This document shows positions 53,718 to 62,685 of a stretch of DNA of 64,000 nt, in pieces. The DNA lies in the NCBI GenBank assembly GCA_028277745.1, contig JANQFR010000085.1:1-64000 (forward strand). Reading direction: 5' to 3'. The DNA is from Phycisphaeraceae bacterium (GTDB taxonomy: Bacteria > Planctomycetota > Phycisphaerae > Phycisphaerales > Phycisphaeraceae). Each line of letters begins with the position of its first letter. The first letter of the stretch is position 1. The position numbers were made by a program, and so were the translations under genes. The notes below the pieces were generated by a model that did no database searches, had not been told where the DNA came from, and saw nothing but the letters and a program-made list of their open reading frames with translations.

Positions 53718-55715
53718 GTGTCTTCGATCAAATCACTATGGAAATGGATCGTCTCTGCCGTGGTTGCGGTGGGATTGGCTATCTGGGGGGTGATCGCCTG
53801 GATCGGGTCGGCCGCCACAACCGGGACAGCGGTGCAGACGGCGGTCACCGCAGGGGCGGTGGTTGCGGCGACGACGGCTTACACCTTCAGCTTTGGCGAC
53901 AAGTCGGGGGGGGTGGCCCAATACTGGGAGGAAGCTTCCAAACTAATGGCCGAGGGCAAGCCTGACCAGGCAAGCGATTACTTCAATGAAATGACCGTGG
54001 CGTTCGATGAGCGGATCGCGGAGATCAAGGCTTACGCGGACGGCGCAACTCCCCCGTCCGCCTCAGACGATCAGGCGGCCCCGACGCCGGAAGAAGCCGC
54101 GCAAATGTTCGATACCGCCCAAAAAACGCGTCAGATACTGGCCATGCTGCGGCACGACATTCAATTAGCGCGAGGGGACATCTCGCGGCCGCAGTGGGCC
54201 GAAGAATACGCCGCCGGCCTCGCGGCTTCGCCGGACCCCGGGCGCACCCTGCACCTGCTGATGACCATGACGGGTGAAAGCTTCACCACGGAGGCCGCCG
54301 ACGCCCTGCGGCAGGTCGAGTTGCCGACCTCGGCCCGCGGCGAATTGGCCATGTGGATCGCCCGGCATCAGACGCCGCCCGAGGAAGCGGAGTTCTCTGA
54401 GGTCGCCGCTTTGTATGACGAACTCCTGGCCTACGCCAGTGACACGAAGGCGGCTCCTGATTTATTGACTGCATATGTGAAAGCGCTCGATGAGCGTAAC
54501 CAGTCCGGCGCAGCGGATCAGGTGATAGATACGTTCATCGTGCTGTTCCCAGACACGGAGTTGGGCGTGACCGCCGCACGACTAAAACTCGGCGGGCTGC
54601 CGGCCGGGCAGGCGCGCCACGCAGCCGTTCTGGAGATCGTTGATCAACATCCCGGCTCCGCGTTGGCCGACGGCTTACACGAGTCGTATATCCAGGCGTT
54701 GATTGCCCATCGTCGGTATGAACAGGCGATCCGGGCAATGGATACCCAAGGACGTCTGGAGCAGGTCACGAGTCAGGAGGAGGCGGCCGAGGTATTCGCC
54801 GCCTTGGCTGACAGCACGAAAAAGTTTAAAGGTGATAAATTCCTGATCCGCCCCGGCGGGTCGGCCAAGGCGGCTGACCGTCCCATGTCACCGCTGGAGA
54901 TCAATTCCGGGTTGGCTTCGCGTTTCGTCGCCGCCGGCGAGGCTCCGCTGGCCGCCCGCCTGATGTTCGCGGCGCTTCGGAACGCCAAAGCACTGCCGGA
55001 TCATTTGATCACCGGCCGGCCCATCCGTCGCTGCGAAGACATCGTCGACCCCGAGGACCCGGCCGCCGCGAAGCCCCTGGTGACCTATTTCCTGGCGATG
55101 GCGCAACAGGAACTGAAGCAAAATGCTCAAGCTCACACCGTCATGGCCCGGCTCCGGACCGACCGCCTGCCCGACCCCCTACGGCCTTATGTACTGGTGT
55201 ATTTCATCGATCGCCATCACCAGGCCGGTGAATACGATGAAGCGCTGGCCGTAACGCGCGAGGCGCTCCAAATCATGCCCGCCAGCCCCAAGCTGATGAC
55301 ATGGCAGACCCAGTTCGCCGAAGCCAGCCGCAAAGAGTCTGTGCGTACCAAGATCGAAGCCCAGCAAGCCCAGCTCCGCGCCGAAGCCGAAGCGGCTTCC
55401 GACGCTGGCCGGGCGGTGGCGAACTATGAACAAATCGCGGAGCTCCATCTGGCGCTGAATGATGTCGAGCAGGCGATCGGGACCTATCTGACCGTGGTCG
55501 AGAAGCACCCAGAGCACCCGCGCGCCGTGCAGTTGTTGGCGGCGTCAATCGACCTGCTCAAGCAGGAAAAGGCGATCCAGGTCGCGAGGCAGGGTAAGAA
55601 GGCGGCGGCTCCCTATGACGTGCGGATCCAGACCCTGGTCAACAAGCTGTTGACTCTTTACCCGGACTCGATCGAAGCCGACCGTTTGCGCGATTCACTC
55701 ACGGCGGGAGCCTGA
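53718..55715 (+). CDS. Membrane-anchored TPR protein
   Basis: The protein has 665 aa. GTG 53718 has AGGAG six bases upstream. A membrane helix (about 10-30) and a second hydrophobic stretch (about 33-52, Ala/Thr/Val-rich) are followed by a long helical-repeat region (AQYWEEASKLMAEGKPDQASDYF; EQIAELHLALNDVEQAIGTYLTVVEKHPEHPRAVQLLA), so the bulk is TPR-like. It overlaps the exosortase gene by one base and may hold sorting substrates or partners. Confidence 0.72.
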   Translation: MSSIKSLWKWIVSAVVAVGLAIWGVIAWIGSAATTGTAVQTAVTAGAVVAATTAYTFSFGDKSGGVAQYWEEASKLMAEGKPDQASDYFNEMTVAFDERIAEIKAYADGATPPSASDDQAAPTPEEAAQMFDTAQKTRQILAMLRHDIQLARGDISRPQWAEEYAAGLAASPDPGRTLHLLMTMTGESFTTEAADALRQVELPTSARGELAMWIARHQTPPEEAEFSEVAALYDELLAYASDTKAAPDLLTAYVKALDERNQSGAADQVIDTFIVLFPDTELGVTAARLKLGGLPAGQARHAAVLEIVDQHPGSALADGLHESYIQALIAHRRYEQAIRAMDTQGRLEQVTSQEEAAEVFAALADSTKKFKGDKFLIRPGGSAKAADRPMSPLEINSGLASRFVAAGEAPLAARLMFAALRNAKALPDHLITGRPIRRCEDIVDPEDPAAAKPLVTYFLAMAQQELKQNAQAHTVMARLRTDRLPDPLRPYVLVYFIDRHHQAGEYDEALAVTREALQIMPASPKLMTWQTQFAEASRKESVRTKIEAQQAQLRAEAEAASDAGRAVANYEQIAELHLALNDVEQAIGTYLTVVEKHPEHPRAVQLLAASIDLLKQEKAIQVARQGKKAAAPYDVRIQTLVNKLLTLYPDSIEADRLRDSLTAGA

Positions 55716-56692
55716 TGAGCGTCACCCCTCCCCACCCTATCAAGCTGCCGCACGCTGGCCAAGCCGATAAAGGCGGACGTGTTGCGGGCCGCGGGGCTTC
55801 GGCGTCGGCGCCACGTCGAGGCCGCGCTGCAGTGCTCGGCCTGGGGTTGCTCGCCCTTTGGCTCCTTCTTGCGGGGCGTTCGCCGGATGGGCTATCCACC
55901 TGGTTCGACCACGAATCGTTACCCAACCTGGGCGTTTGGGTCTTGCTCGTCGCCGCGGTAGCGGCCATCGTTCGATACAGCCGGATCACGATCACGTCGA
56001 GCAAGCCCCGGCCGCTTTTTCTTGTGCCGGCCGCGGCGCTCATCGGCCTTGCCATCGTACTGGCGTCGGCGTTGCCCGTAGCAGCCCACTGGATCTATCT
56101 GGGGGGGGCGGCGGCGGGTGTGATCGGGCTCATCGGGTCGGGCTGGCTTGGGGTGTGGGCCCCCAGTTTAGTCCTGCTCACTCTGATGCCGGGGCTTCCG
56201 CCGCCGCTCCATGTCTGGCTTGTGGACGGGCTGCAGTGGCTGACCATGCACGCCGCGTACATGTTCAGCGTCCTGGTGCTTTCCGATGATTACCTGCGGC
56301 TTGGCCATACGATTTTTTTACCCGACAACTTTCTAGCGCCGGGTGTTGCTCCGCAGATGGCTGTCACAGTTGAGGCGGAATGCAGCGGCTACCGTTCGTT
56401 CTACGGGGCTCTGCTGCTCGCGGGCTTAGGCGTTGCCGATCCGAGGCTGTCGATACGCCGGAGCATTACGTTCTTCGTAATGTGTTTGCTGATCGCGGTC
56501 CTCCTCAACTGGGGGCGGGTCTTTCTATCGATTGTGTTGCATCATATCGACCGGCCGGACTTGGCCCGGGGGTTTGCCCACGCGATGCTGGGCAACGTGG
56601 CGATGGGGGTCATGGTGGTCTTGATCTTCCTTGTCTATCGGAAATTGCTCATCTCCAGTCCACGCGAACCGCGGCGGGCGGAGGCTGCGTGA
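55715..56692 (+). CDS. Exosortase/archaeosortase-family transpeptidase
   Basis: The protein has 325 aa with about eight membrane helices. The three signature residues are present in the expected late helices: Cys223 in EAECSGYRSFYGALLLAG, Arg268 in NWGRVFLSIVLHH and His289 in FAHAMLGNVAMG. Exosortases process proteins with C-terminal sorting tails (PEP-CTERM-like) during export. No certain substrate is seen in the window. A Pro/Arg-rich cytoplasmic N-terminus of about 38 residues precedes helix 1. Confidence 0.85.
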   Translation: MSVTPPHPIKLPHAGQADKGGRVAGRGASASAPRRGRAAVLGLGLLALWLLLAGRSPDGLSTWFDHESLPNLGVWVLLVAAVAAIVRYSRITITSSKPRPLFLVPAAALIGLAIVLASALPVAAHWIYLGGAAAGVIGLIGSGWLGVWAPSLVLLTLMPGLPPPLHVWLVDGLQWLTMHAAYMFSVLVLSDDYLRLGHTIFLPDNFLAPGVAPQMAVTVEAECSGYRSFYGALLLAGLGVADPRLSIRRSITFFVMCLLIAVLLNWGRVFLSIVLHHIDRPDLARGFAHAMLGNVAMGVMVVLIFLVYRKLLISSPREPRRAEAA

Positions 56693-56702
56693 GGTAATCT
56701 TC

Positions 56703-59669
56703 ATGAAGCGATATCCTTTGCGTCGATGTGTGATGCTGCTTTTTCTGGCGGCGACGTTTCCAGCCCCGGCCTTAGCGCTCACCCCGTCTCAACGGCTTAT
56801 CCTCCAAGGCTCGGCCCTGGAGGGGAAAGGCGACCACGCCGGCGCCATCGAGTTGTACCGCCGGGCGCTTGATCAGAGCGACGACGAGCCGAGAGTCGCT
56901 AACCTGGCTCGGCGTAATCTTGTCCCGCTGTTGTTGAATCAGGACGATCCTGATCTGGACGCGGTCGCTCGTCATCTGGCCGCTATGCGAGAGAGCGGGA
57001 TTGACGTCGAGGAGATCTCGCCGCTCGTTTATCAGTGGTTGTTTAAACGCGTCGCCGGGGCTGAGCCGGCAGCGCAGGCCAAGGTTTGGGATGAGTCATT
57101 CCAACAACCTTTGATCGCGGAAGTGCCGTTTCCTGAGTCACACCTCGACCATCTGAACACTTGGGTCGACGCATTGGGGCCGCACAGCTCACTCAAAGCA
57201 GATCGCGTTTTTGAGAGCTTGATGCCACGTCTGTCGCCCCAAGCCGCGGAGGTGGTGCAAACCCGGTTCCGGGCTGATCAGGTCCGGGTGTTGATGGGCA
57301 TGCAAATCATGGACCCCACGCCGCGCCAAGCCCCGGCGGTTCCCACCGCCGAAATACGGAAACAGATGCTCCGGGCCAATGTCTTGAGCCGGACCGGCAA
57401 TGCGCAGGAAGCGACGGCGATTTATCAGAAAATTATTGATAACCCAGCGACCGCCCCGAAACTTCGTGCCTTGACGCGACGACGCCTGCTGGATTTGCTC
57501 TTATCATCAGACCTGCGCGCCCCCGACTTGGCCGAGCAGCAGTTACGGGCGATTGCACAGGAGACCGGGTGGACCCCGCAGCTCTGGAACGACAGGCTGT
57601 GTCTGCTGCTTCAACGCGTTGAACTTGCGCCGACGGCGGAGCGCGAAGCGGTTTGGACCCAGGGGCTCGAATCCATCCCGCGATCACAGGACGCCGTTCT
57701 CGACGTGGGCACGCTGGGGCATCTGGATCGACTCACAGATTCGCTCGGGCCCAACGAATCGTTCTCGGCTCAGCGGGTGTTAAAAGACCTGCTGGCGCGG
57801 TTTGCCGATCAACCTCAGCTCAATAAAGCGCTTCAAGACCGGCTGGCTACGCAAGCCATACGTTGGCGCCTGGCGACCTCGGCTCGAGACGCAGCCGGGG
57901 GGGTGTCCCCGGAGGGCGTCCCTTCAGAGCTGCGGCAGCTACTCATGCAGGCCAACTCCGCCCGGCTCGCCGGACAGAATGATGACGCGGCCGCGCTGTA
58001 TCAGCAAGTGATTGACGAGTTCCCTGCCCAACGACGCATCGTGCAGTTGGCGCGGCGCAATCTGGTTCTGCTGCTGCTTCAGCGACAACCGGCGCCGTTG
58101 GCGTCCGTGCGTAAACACTTCGATGCGTTGCTCGCGGAGCAAGGCCATCACACCCCGGAATCCTGGTCGTATGCCTGCCGGATCGGATTGGCGGCGGTGC
58201 GGCAGGCGCCGGCGGCTGAGCGCCCCGCAGTTTGGCGTCGCGTTTTCACGGAACTGGCAACGGCTCGGGATCAAACCGACATGGATTCATGGGTCCTGAC
58301 CGATCTGGAACGCACCCTTGACGTTTTGGATCAGTCATCGGATTTCCCGCCATTGACGTTGCTCACCGACATGCTTGTGCTGACGCCGACCACCCCCGCG
58401 ATGAGGCGGATTCAGCAGGGACGCATCAAGGCGTTGTGGGCCAAGGGCGATCAGGCCAATATGGCGCGCGCCGCGTGGCTTGACGCCATGCTGGCGTTGA
58501 CGACTTCGGATGGCCCGTTGGTTTCCTTCGACCGCACCGCCTCGTTACTGGCGAACGCTGCACAGGACGGCGGTGAGGCCGTCGCCCCGCTCGAAGACCG
58601 GCTGCTTGACGGGGCGGCGTCCGTCTCGGCCGCGGCGGATCCGTCTACGATGGCCCGCCCCGACGATGCGCTGCGCCGCGCTGCACGTCAGGCCCTGCAG
58701 GACGCGGAGCGTCCCTTGCCCGCACGCGACCGGGCTTATCTGCTGGTCTGGGCCGGCGAAAGTGAAGAAGGCCTGCGGTCCGCCGGGAAGGCCCTGCGGG
58801 CAAGCGGTGAAACCTCGCAGATTCAGTCATGTCTGCTCGATACGACCGCCTTGCTGGCGATAACCGACGGGGGATTTGAAAAGGCGGGGCGTGTGTTGGT
58901 CTATATGACGGACCCGCCGCCCGCCCCCCCGGACGTTTATCTGGAAGCCTTTCTTGAAGGCTACCGAGCGGTCGATGAAACAGCCGCCGTGTCGACCGAT
59001 GTGGGTGATTATCGTCCGCCGGCGGCGGTTCAGCCCGGAATGGCGTCGCCCGTCTTGAACCGATGGCGTCAACGGCTGACGCGGTGGGGCGTCGAAGCGC
59101 TTGGGCTGAACCGCCCACACTGGCCCCAGACGTTCTGGGCCGTCGCTCTCCGTGGCATGTCGGACGATGAGGAAAAAACCACCTGGCTTGACCGGATCGT
59201 AGATGAAGCGGAGTTGGCCCAAGCGGCACAAGACCCGGCGGTCACCATCGGGGCAATCCGACGCCTGGCGGCCAAAGTCGATCACCCGGATGATCAGCGG
59301 CGTTTGCAGATCAGGATCGCGGCCTTGGAGTTCGAGGCCGGTCGATTTGAACAGGTCCTGGCCGAGCTCGATGCGATCCAGGGGCTGAAGCGTGACGCAC
59401 ACGATATCCAGATCGGCTTCATGCGGGCCATGTCGTTGATCCGGCTCAGCCGCTTGGACGAGGCCGTCGAGCAGTTGGACGCGATGACCTACTGGAACGG
59501 GACCGATGAAGAGATGGCCAGGGCCTCATTTCTCATCGGCTGGGTGTATCTTCAGCAACTGCAGACCCAGAAGGCATTGATGGCCCTGCGGGTCGTGACC
59601 GACAAATACCCACGCACCGGTTTCGCGGTCAAAGCCCGCGAGTTGATCCAACGACTGGAGGGCCTGTGA
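56703..59669 (+). CDS. Large exported TPR protein
   Basis: The protein has 988 aa. ATG 56703 lies ten bases after the exosortase stop and gives a signal peptide (CVMLLFLAATFPAPALA). Helical TPR-like repeats run through most of the length (LEGKGDHAGAIELYRRALDQS at about 40; a similar unit near 405, RLAGQNDDAAALYQQVIDEFP; and one near 955). Three internally similar segments suggest duplication. It overlaps the sulfatase-fold gene by four bases. Confidence 0.75.
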   Translation: MKRYPLRRCVMLLFLAATFPAPALALTPSQRLILQGSALEGKGDHAGAIELYRRALDQSDDEPRVANLARRNLVPLLLNQDDPDLDAVARHLAAMRESGIDVEEISPLVYQWLFKRVAGAEPAAQAKVWDESFQQPLIAEVPFPESHLDHLNTWVDALGPHSSLKADRVFESLMPRLSPQAAEVVQTRFRADQVRVLMGMQIMDPTPRQAPAVPTAEIRKQMLRANVLSRTGNAQEATAIYQKIIDNPATAPKLRALTRRRLLDLLLSSDLRAPDLAEQQLRAIAQETGWTPQLWNDRLCLLLQRVELAPTAEREAVWTQGLESIPRSQDAVLDVGTLGHLDRLTDSLGPNESFSAQRVLKDLLARFADQPQLNKALQDRLATQAIRWRLATSARDAAGGVSPEGVPSELRQLLMQANSARLAGQNDDAAALYQQVIDEFPAQRRIVQLARRNLVLLLLQRQPAPLASVRKHFDALLAEQGHHTPESWSYACRIGLAAVRQAPAAERPAVWRRVFTELATARDQTDMDSWVLTDLERTLDVLDQSSDFPPLTLLTDMLVLTPTTPAMRRIQQGRIKALWAKGDQANMARAAWLDAMLALTTSDGPLVSFDRTASLLANAAQDGGEAVAPLEDRLLDGAASVSAAADPSTMARPDDALRRAARQALQDAERPLPARDRAYLLVWAGESEEGLRSAGKALRASGETSQIQSCLLDTTALLAITDGGFEKAGRVLVYMTDPPPAPPDVYLEAFLEGYRAVDETAAVSTDVGDYRPPAAVQPGMASPVLNRWRQRLTRWGVEALGLNRPHWPQTFWAVALRGMSDDEEKTTWLDRIVDEAELAQAAQDPAVTIGAIRRLAAKVDHPDDQRRLQIRIAALEFEAGRFEQVLAELDAIQGLKRDAHDIQIGFMRAMSLIRLSRLDEAVEQLDAMTYWNGTDEEMARASFLIGWVYLQQLQTQKALMALRVVTDKYPRTGFAVKARELIQRLEGL

Positions 59670-61147
59670 AGCGTACGTTTTTATTGATTTCCCTCGCCGT
59701 TGTCAGCGCTTGGGGACGCACCACCGATGCGGTTGGTGATGAAACCCCTCCGTTGCCCACAGACCGGCCCAACATCGTTCTGATCGCGATCGACACGGTT
59801 CGGGCGGACCATCTGGGGTGTTATGGCTATGAGCGCCCGACCTCGCCGAACATCGATCGCTTCGCCGAGCAGGGCGTGCTCTTCGAGCGATGCTACAGCC
59901 CAGCAAGCTGGACGCTGCCCTCGTTCATGACGATGTTCACCGGCGTCTTGCCCGCCGTCCACGGCTGCACACATTTTTCAGCAGCACTTTCCTCAGCGAT
60001 CCCAACGCTCCCACAACGGCTCAAAGAGCAGGGGTATTTCTGCGGTGCTGTGGTCAGCAACCCGTTCCTCAACGCCAAATATGGATTCGGATGGGGTTTT
60101 GATCTTTACGACGATTACTCGGTGTTTCTGGACGCCGAGCTGGCGCTGCTGGCCATCGATGATGATCAGGACCGCGGGAAGGTCAACGAAACCGTGACCG
60201 GCGCCACGGTCACGCAGCAGGCGATCGCTCTGATCGATAAGGCCGCGGCGTCGCAGCAACCGTTTTTTCTGTTCATCCACTATTTTGATCCGCACGACAG
60301 CTACATCCCACCTGCGCCGTACGCCCGTAAGTTCGACCCCGATTACAAGGGCCCGATGGACGGACGCAACATACCGCCCATGCGGCACCGCCCCCCCAAT
60401 GAGCGTGACCTTCAACATATCATCGCCCGTTACGACGGTGAAATCGCCTATGATGACAGCCTTTTTGGCAAGCTGCTGCGCAAGCTCGACGAAACAGCGG
60501 CCCCCGAGCGGACGCTGACGATTCTGCTCAGCGATCACGGCGAGGCTTTCGGAGAACACGGCATGCTCCTGCACGGCAACTCGGCTTACCGTGAGGAAGT
60601 CTGGGTGCCGATGATCTGGCGCTGGCCGGGCGTCTTGCCCGCCGGCCGACGTATCGGCACGTCCGTCGGCGTCACCGATCTGCCGGCCACGATCCGCGAT
60701 TGGCTTTCGTTGGAGCGGCTCGACCATATGCAAGGCGAATCACTGGCCCCGCTGATGACGCAACCGGACGGGCGGGCCGATTCGCCACCCGTCTGGTCGC
60801 AAGCCGCGCTGGGCAAGATGACGCCAGATAAGATGCTGCACATTGCTTTGACGGACGGAGACCGCCGGCTGCACGCCAGATTTCCCGCCGCCGGCCCGCA
60901 GCAATCCCAAACCCAATGGGAAGCGTATGACCTGGCGTCGGACCCCTGGGAAGGCCAGAATCTCTACGATCAGCAGTCAAGCCGCTTCGCCGACCTCCAG
61001 CAGCTCCTGATCGAGCAGTGGAACTCGTGCCAGGAGCTTAAGACCCGATTCGAACGCGACCATCAGCCCGCGGCGGTCGAACTTACCGAAAAAGAACGGC
61101 GGCGGATTGAAGGGCTCGGCTACACCGGAGTTGACGGGGGTCATTGA
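59666..61147 (+). CDS. Exported sulfatase-fold enzyme with Thr at the nucleophile position
   Basis: The protein has 493 aa with a signal peptide (LLISLAVVSAWG). NIVLIAIDTVRADHLGCYGY provides the first metal Asp. The active segment is SPASWTLPSFMTMFTG, with Thr83 where CxPSR sulfatases carry the formylglycine Cys, so a sulfatase reaction is doubtful and phosphoester chemistry more likely. The second metal site is LSDHGEAFGEHG. It ends RRRIEGLGYTGVDGGH, another LGY-type tail. The GTG start overlaps the TPR gene stop. Last gene of the plus-strand run. Confidence 0.82.
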   Translation: MKRTFLLISLAVVSAWGRTTDAVGDETPPLPTDRPNIVLIAIDTVRADHLGCYGYERPTSPNIDRFAEQGVLFERCYSPASWTLPSFMTMFTGVLPAVHGCTHFSAALSSAIPTLPQRLKEQGYFCGAVVSNPFLNAKYGFGWGFDLYDDYSVFLDAELALLAIDDDQDRGKVNETVTGATVTQQAIALIDKAAASQQPFFLFIHYFDPHDSYIPPAPYARKFDPDYKGPMDGRNIPPMRHRPPNERDLQHIIARYDGEIAYDDSLFGKLLRKLDETAAPERTLTILLSDHGEAFGEHGMLLHGNSAYREEVWVPMIWRWPGVLPAGRRIGTSVGVTDLPATIRDWLSLERLDHMQGESLAPLMTQPDGRADSPPVWSQAALGKMTPDKMLHIALTDGDRRLHARFPAAGPQQSQTQWEAYDLASDPWEGQNLYDQQSSRFADLQQLLIEQWNSCQELKTRFERDHQPAAVELTEKERRRIEGLGYTGVDGGH

Positions 61148-61193
61148 TGGGCCGCGGTTGACCGGAGCGTCGGATGGACTTCGACCAAGCCGA

Positions 61194-62618
61194 TCACCGC
61201 TTCACCCTCGGGTGTTTTTCGAGCTTGAACGCGGGGTTGTCGGTGCGGGCCTCGGCCATGGCCTGGCGCATCTGTTGAACGATCGCCGGGTGCGTGTCGG
61301 CGACGTCCTGTTGCTCGCCGGGATCATCCGCCAGGTTATACAGTTCTAGTTTGTCCTTGAGCAGAAAGCGGACCGCTTTCCAGTCCCCCACGCGGACCGC
61401 CTGGATCGGACCGACTTTTTCATTGAATTCCCAGTACATGACGTCGTGCTGCAGTTGCTCGTCCGGCCTGCCCTGCAGGGTGGGCAGGTAGGAGACGCCG
61501 TTTAGGTCTGATCGGCTGGGCTCGACGCCGGCGATCTCGCAAGCGGTGGGCAGCAGGTCCCAGAAGGCGGAGGGGTGGTCCGTGGTCGTGCCCGGGCGGA
61601 TCGTGCCCGGCCAGACCGCGACGAAGGGGACGCGGATGCCGCCCTCGTACAGATCACGCTTGCCGCCGCGGAATGGGCCATTGGAATTGAAAAACCGGTC
61701 CTTTCTTTCGTACTCTGGGCCGTTGTCAGACGTGAAGATGATCAACGTGTTTCTGGTCAACCCCAGTTCGGCGATCAGGTCGCGAAGGCGGCCGATGTCG
61801 CGGTCCATGCGCGAGACCATGCCGGCGTAGGCGACATTACCCTCGGGATCGTTGTGGTAATGGCCCTTGGTGTTCATCCGCCGCTTGGGCCAGTCGAGGT
61901 TCTTGTACTGCTCTTTCGAGTCTTCCGGCACGGTTAGTTCGAGGTGCGGGATCGTGTAAGCAAGGTACAGGAAAAACGGCTTATCCCGGTGCACACGGAT
62001 CCAGCGAAGAGCTTCATCGGTGACCAGGTCGTGGGCGTAACGGCCCTGCTTCTCTTTGGTCTTGTTGCCTTCGAGGGGAAACGCCTCGTCGTTGCGCCAG
62101 AAGGTGGTGGGGTAATAGTGATGAGCGGCCCGATGCGTGCGGTAGCCGTAGAAATAGTCGAATCCCTGCTTCGACGGCATGCCCAAGTCATCGTCGCCCT
62201 CGGCCAGCCCCCACTTGCCGATGATGGCGGTTGCATAGCCGGCCCGCTTGAGCTCGTGGGCAACCGTGATGTCGTTCGGCCCGAGGTTGACCGGGCGGCC
62301 GACGAACGTCCACCCGGGGTTGCCGCGCACCGAAGCGTTGCCCATGTGGTGGCCGGTCAGCAACGCGCAACGTGACGGCATGCACACGGCCGAGCCGGCG
62401 TAATGATCGGTGAAGACCATGCCCTCGTTGGCCATCATGTCGAGGTTGGGCGTGCGGATGTACTCCTGGCCGTTGAACCCGACGTCGCCCCAACCCAGGT
62501 CGTCGGCCAGGATGAAGATGATGTTCGGCTTGCGGTCCTGCGCCCGGGCGGCGCCGGCGAACCATACGACGACGCACGCCAGAACGGTCAGTATCGTGAA
62601 ATGGGAATGACGGCTCAT
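61194..62618 (-). CDS. Exported sulfatase (CxPSR type)
   Basis: The protein has 474 aa with signal peptide (FTILTVLACVVVWFAGAARA). PNIIFILADDLGWGDVG gives two metal Asp. The formylglycine motif is C79-M-P-S-R83 in AVCMPSRCALLTG, so it needs a maturase (not in this window). TSDNGPEYERKDRFF supplies the further metal ligands. It resembles planctomycete arylsulfatase A-like enzymes acting on sulfated polysaccharides. It lies immediately downstream of another sulfatase on the same strand. Confidence 0.92.
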   Translation of the reverse strand: MSRHSHFTILTVLACVVVWFAGAARAQDRKPNIIFILADDLGWGDVGFNGQEYIRTPNLDMMANEGMVFTDHYAGSAVCMPSRCALLTGHHMGNASVRGNPGWTFVGRPVNLGPNDITVAHELKRAGYATAIIGKWGLAEGDDDLGMPSKQGFDYFYGYRTHRAAHHYYPTTFWRNDEAFPLEGNKTKEKQGRYAHDLVTDEALRWIRVHRDKPFFLYLAYTIPHLELTVPEDSKEQYKNLDWPKRRMNTKGHYHNDPEGNVAYAGMVSRMDRDIGRLRDLIAELGLTRNTLIIFTSDNGPEYERKDRFFNSNGPFRGGKRDLYEGGIRVPFVAVWPGTIRPGTTTDHPSAFWDLLPTACEIAGVEPSRSDLNGVSYLPTLQGRPDEQLQHDVMYWEFNEKVGPIQAVRVGDWKAVRFLLKDKLELYNLADDPGEQQDVADTHPAIVQQMRQAMAEARTDNPAFKLEKHPRVKR

Positions 62619-62685
62619 CGATATCGTACCTCAAAAAATGAGTGAATCGTATGGGGAGTATGGACGTATCATCATCATCGCGGAC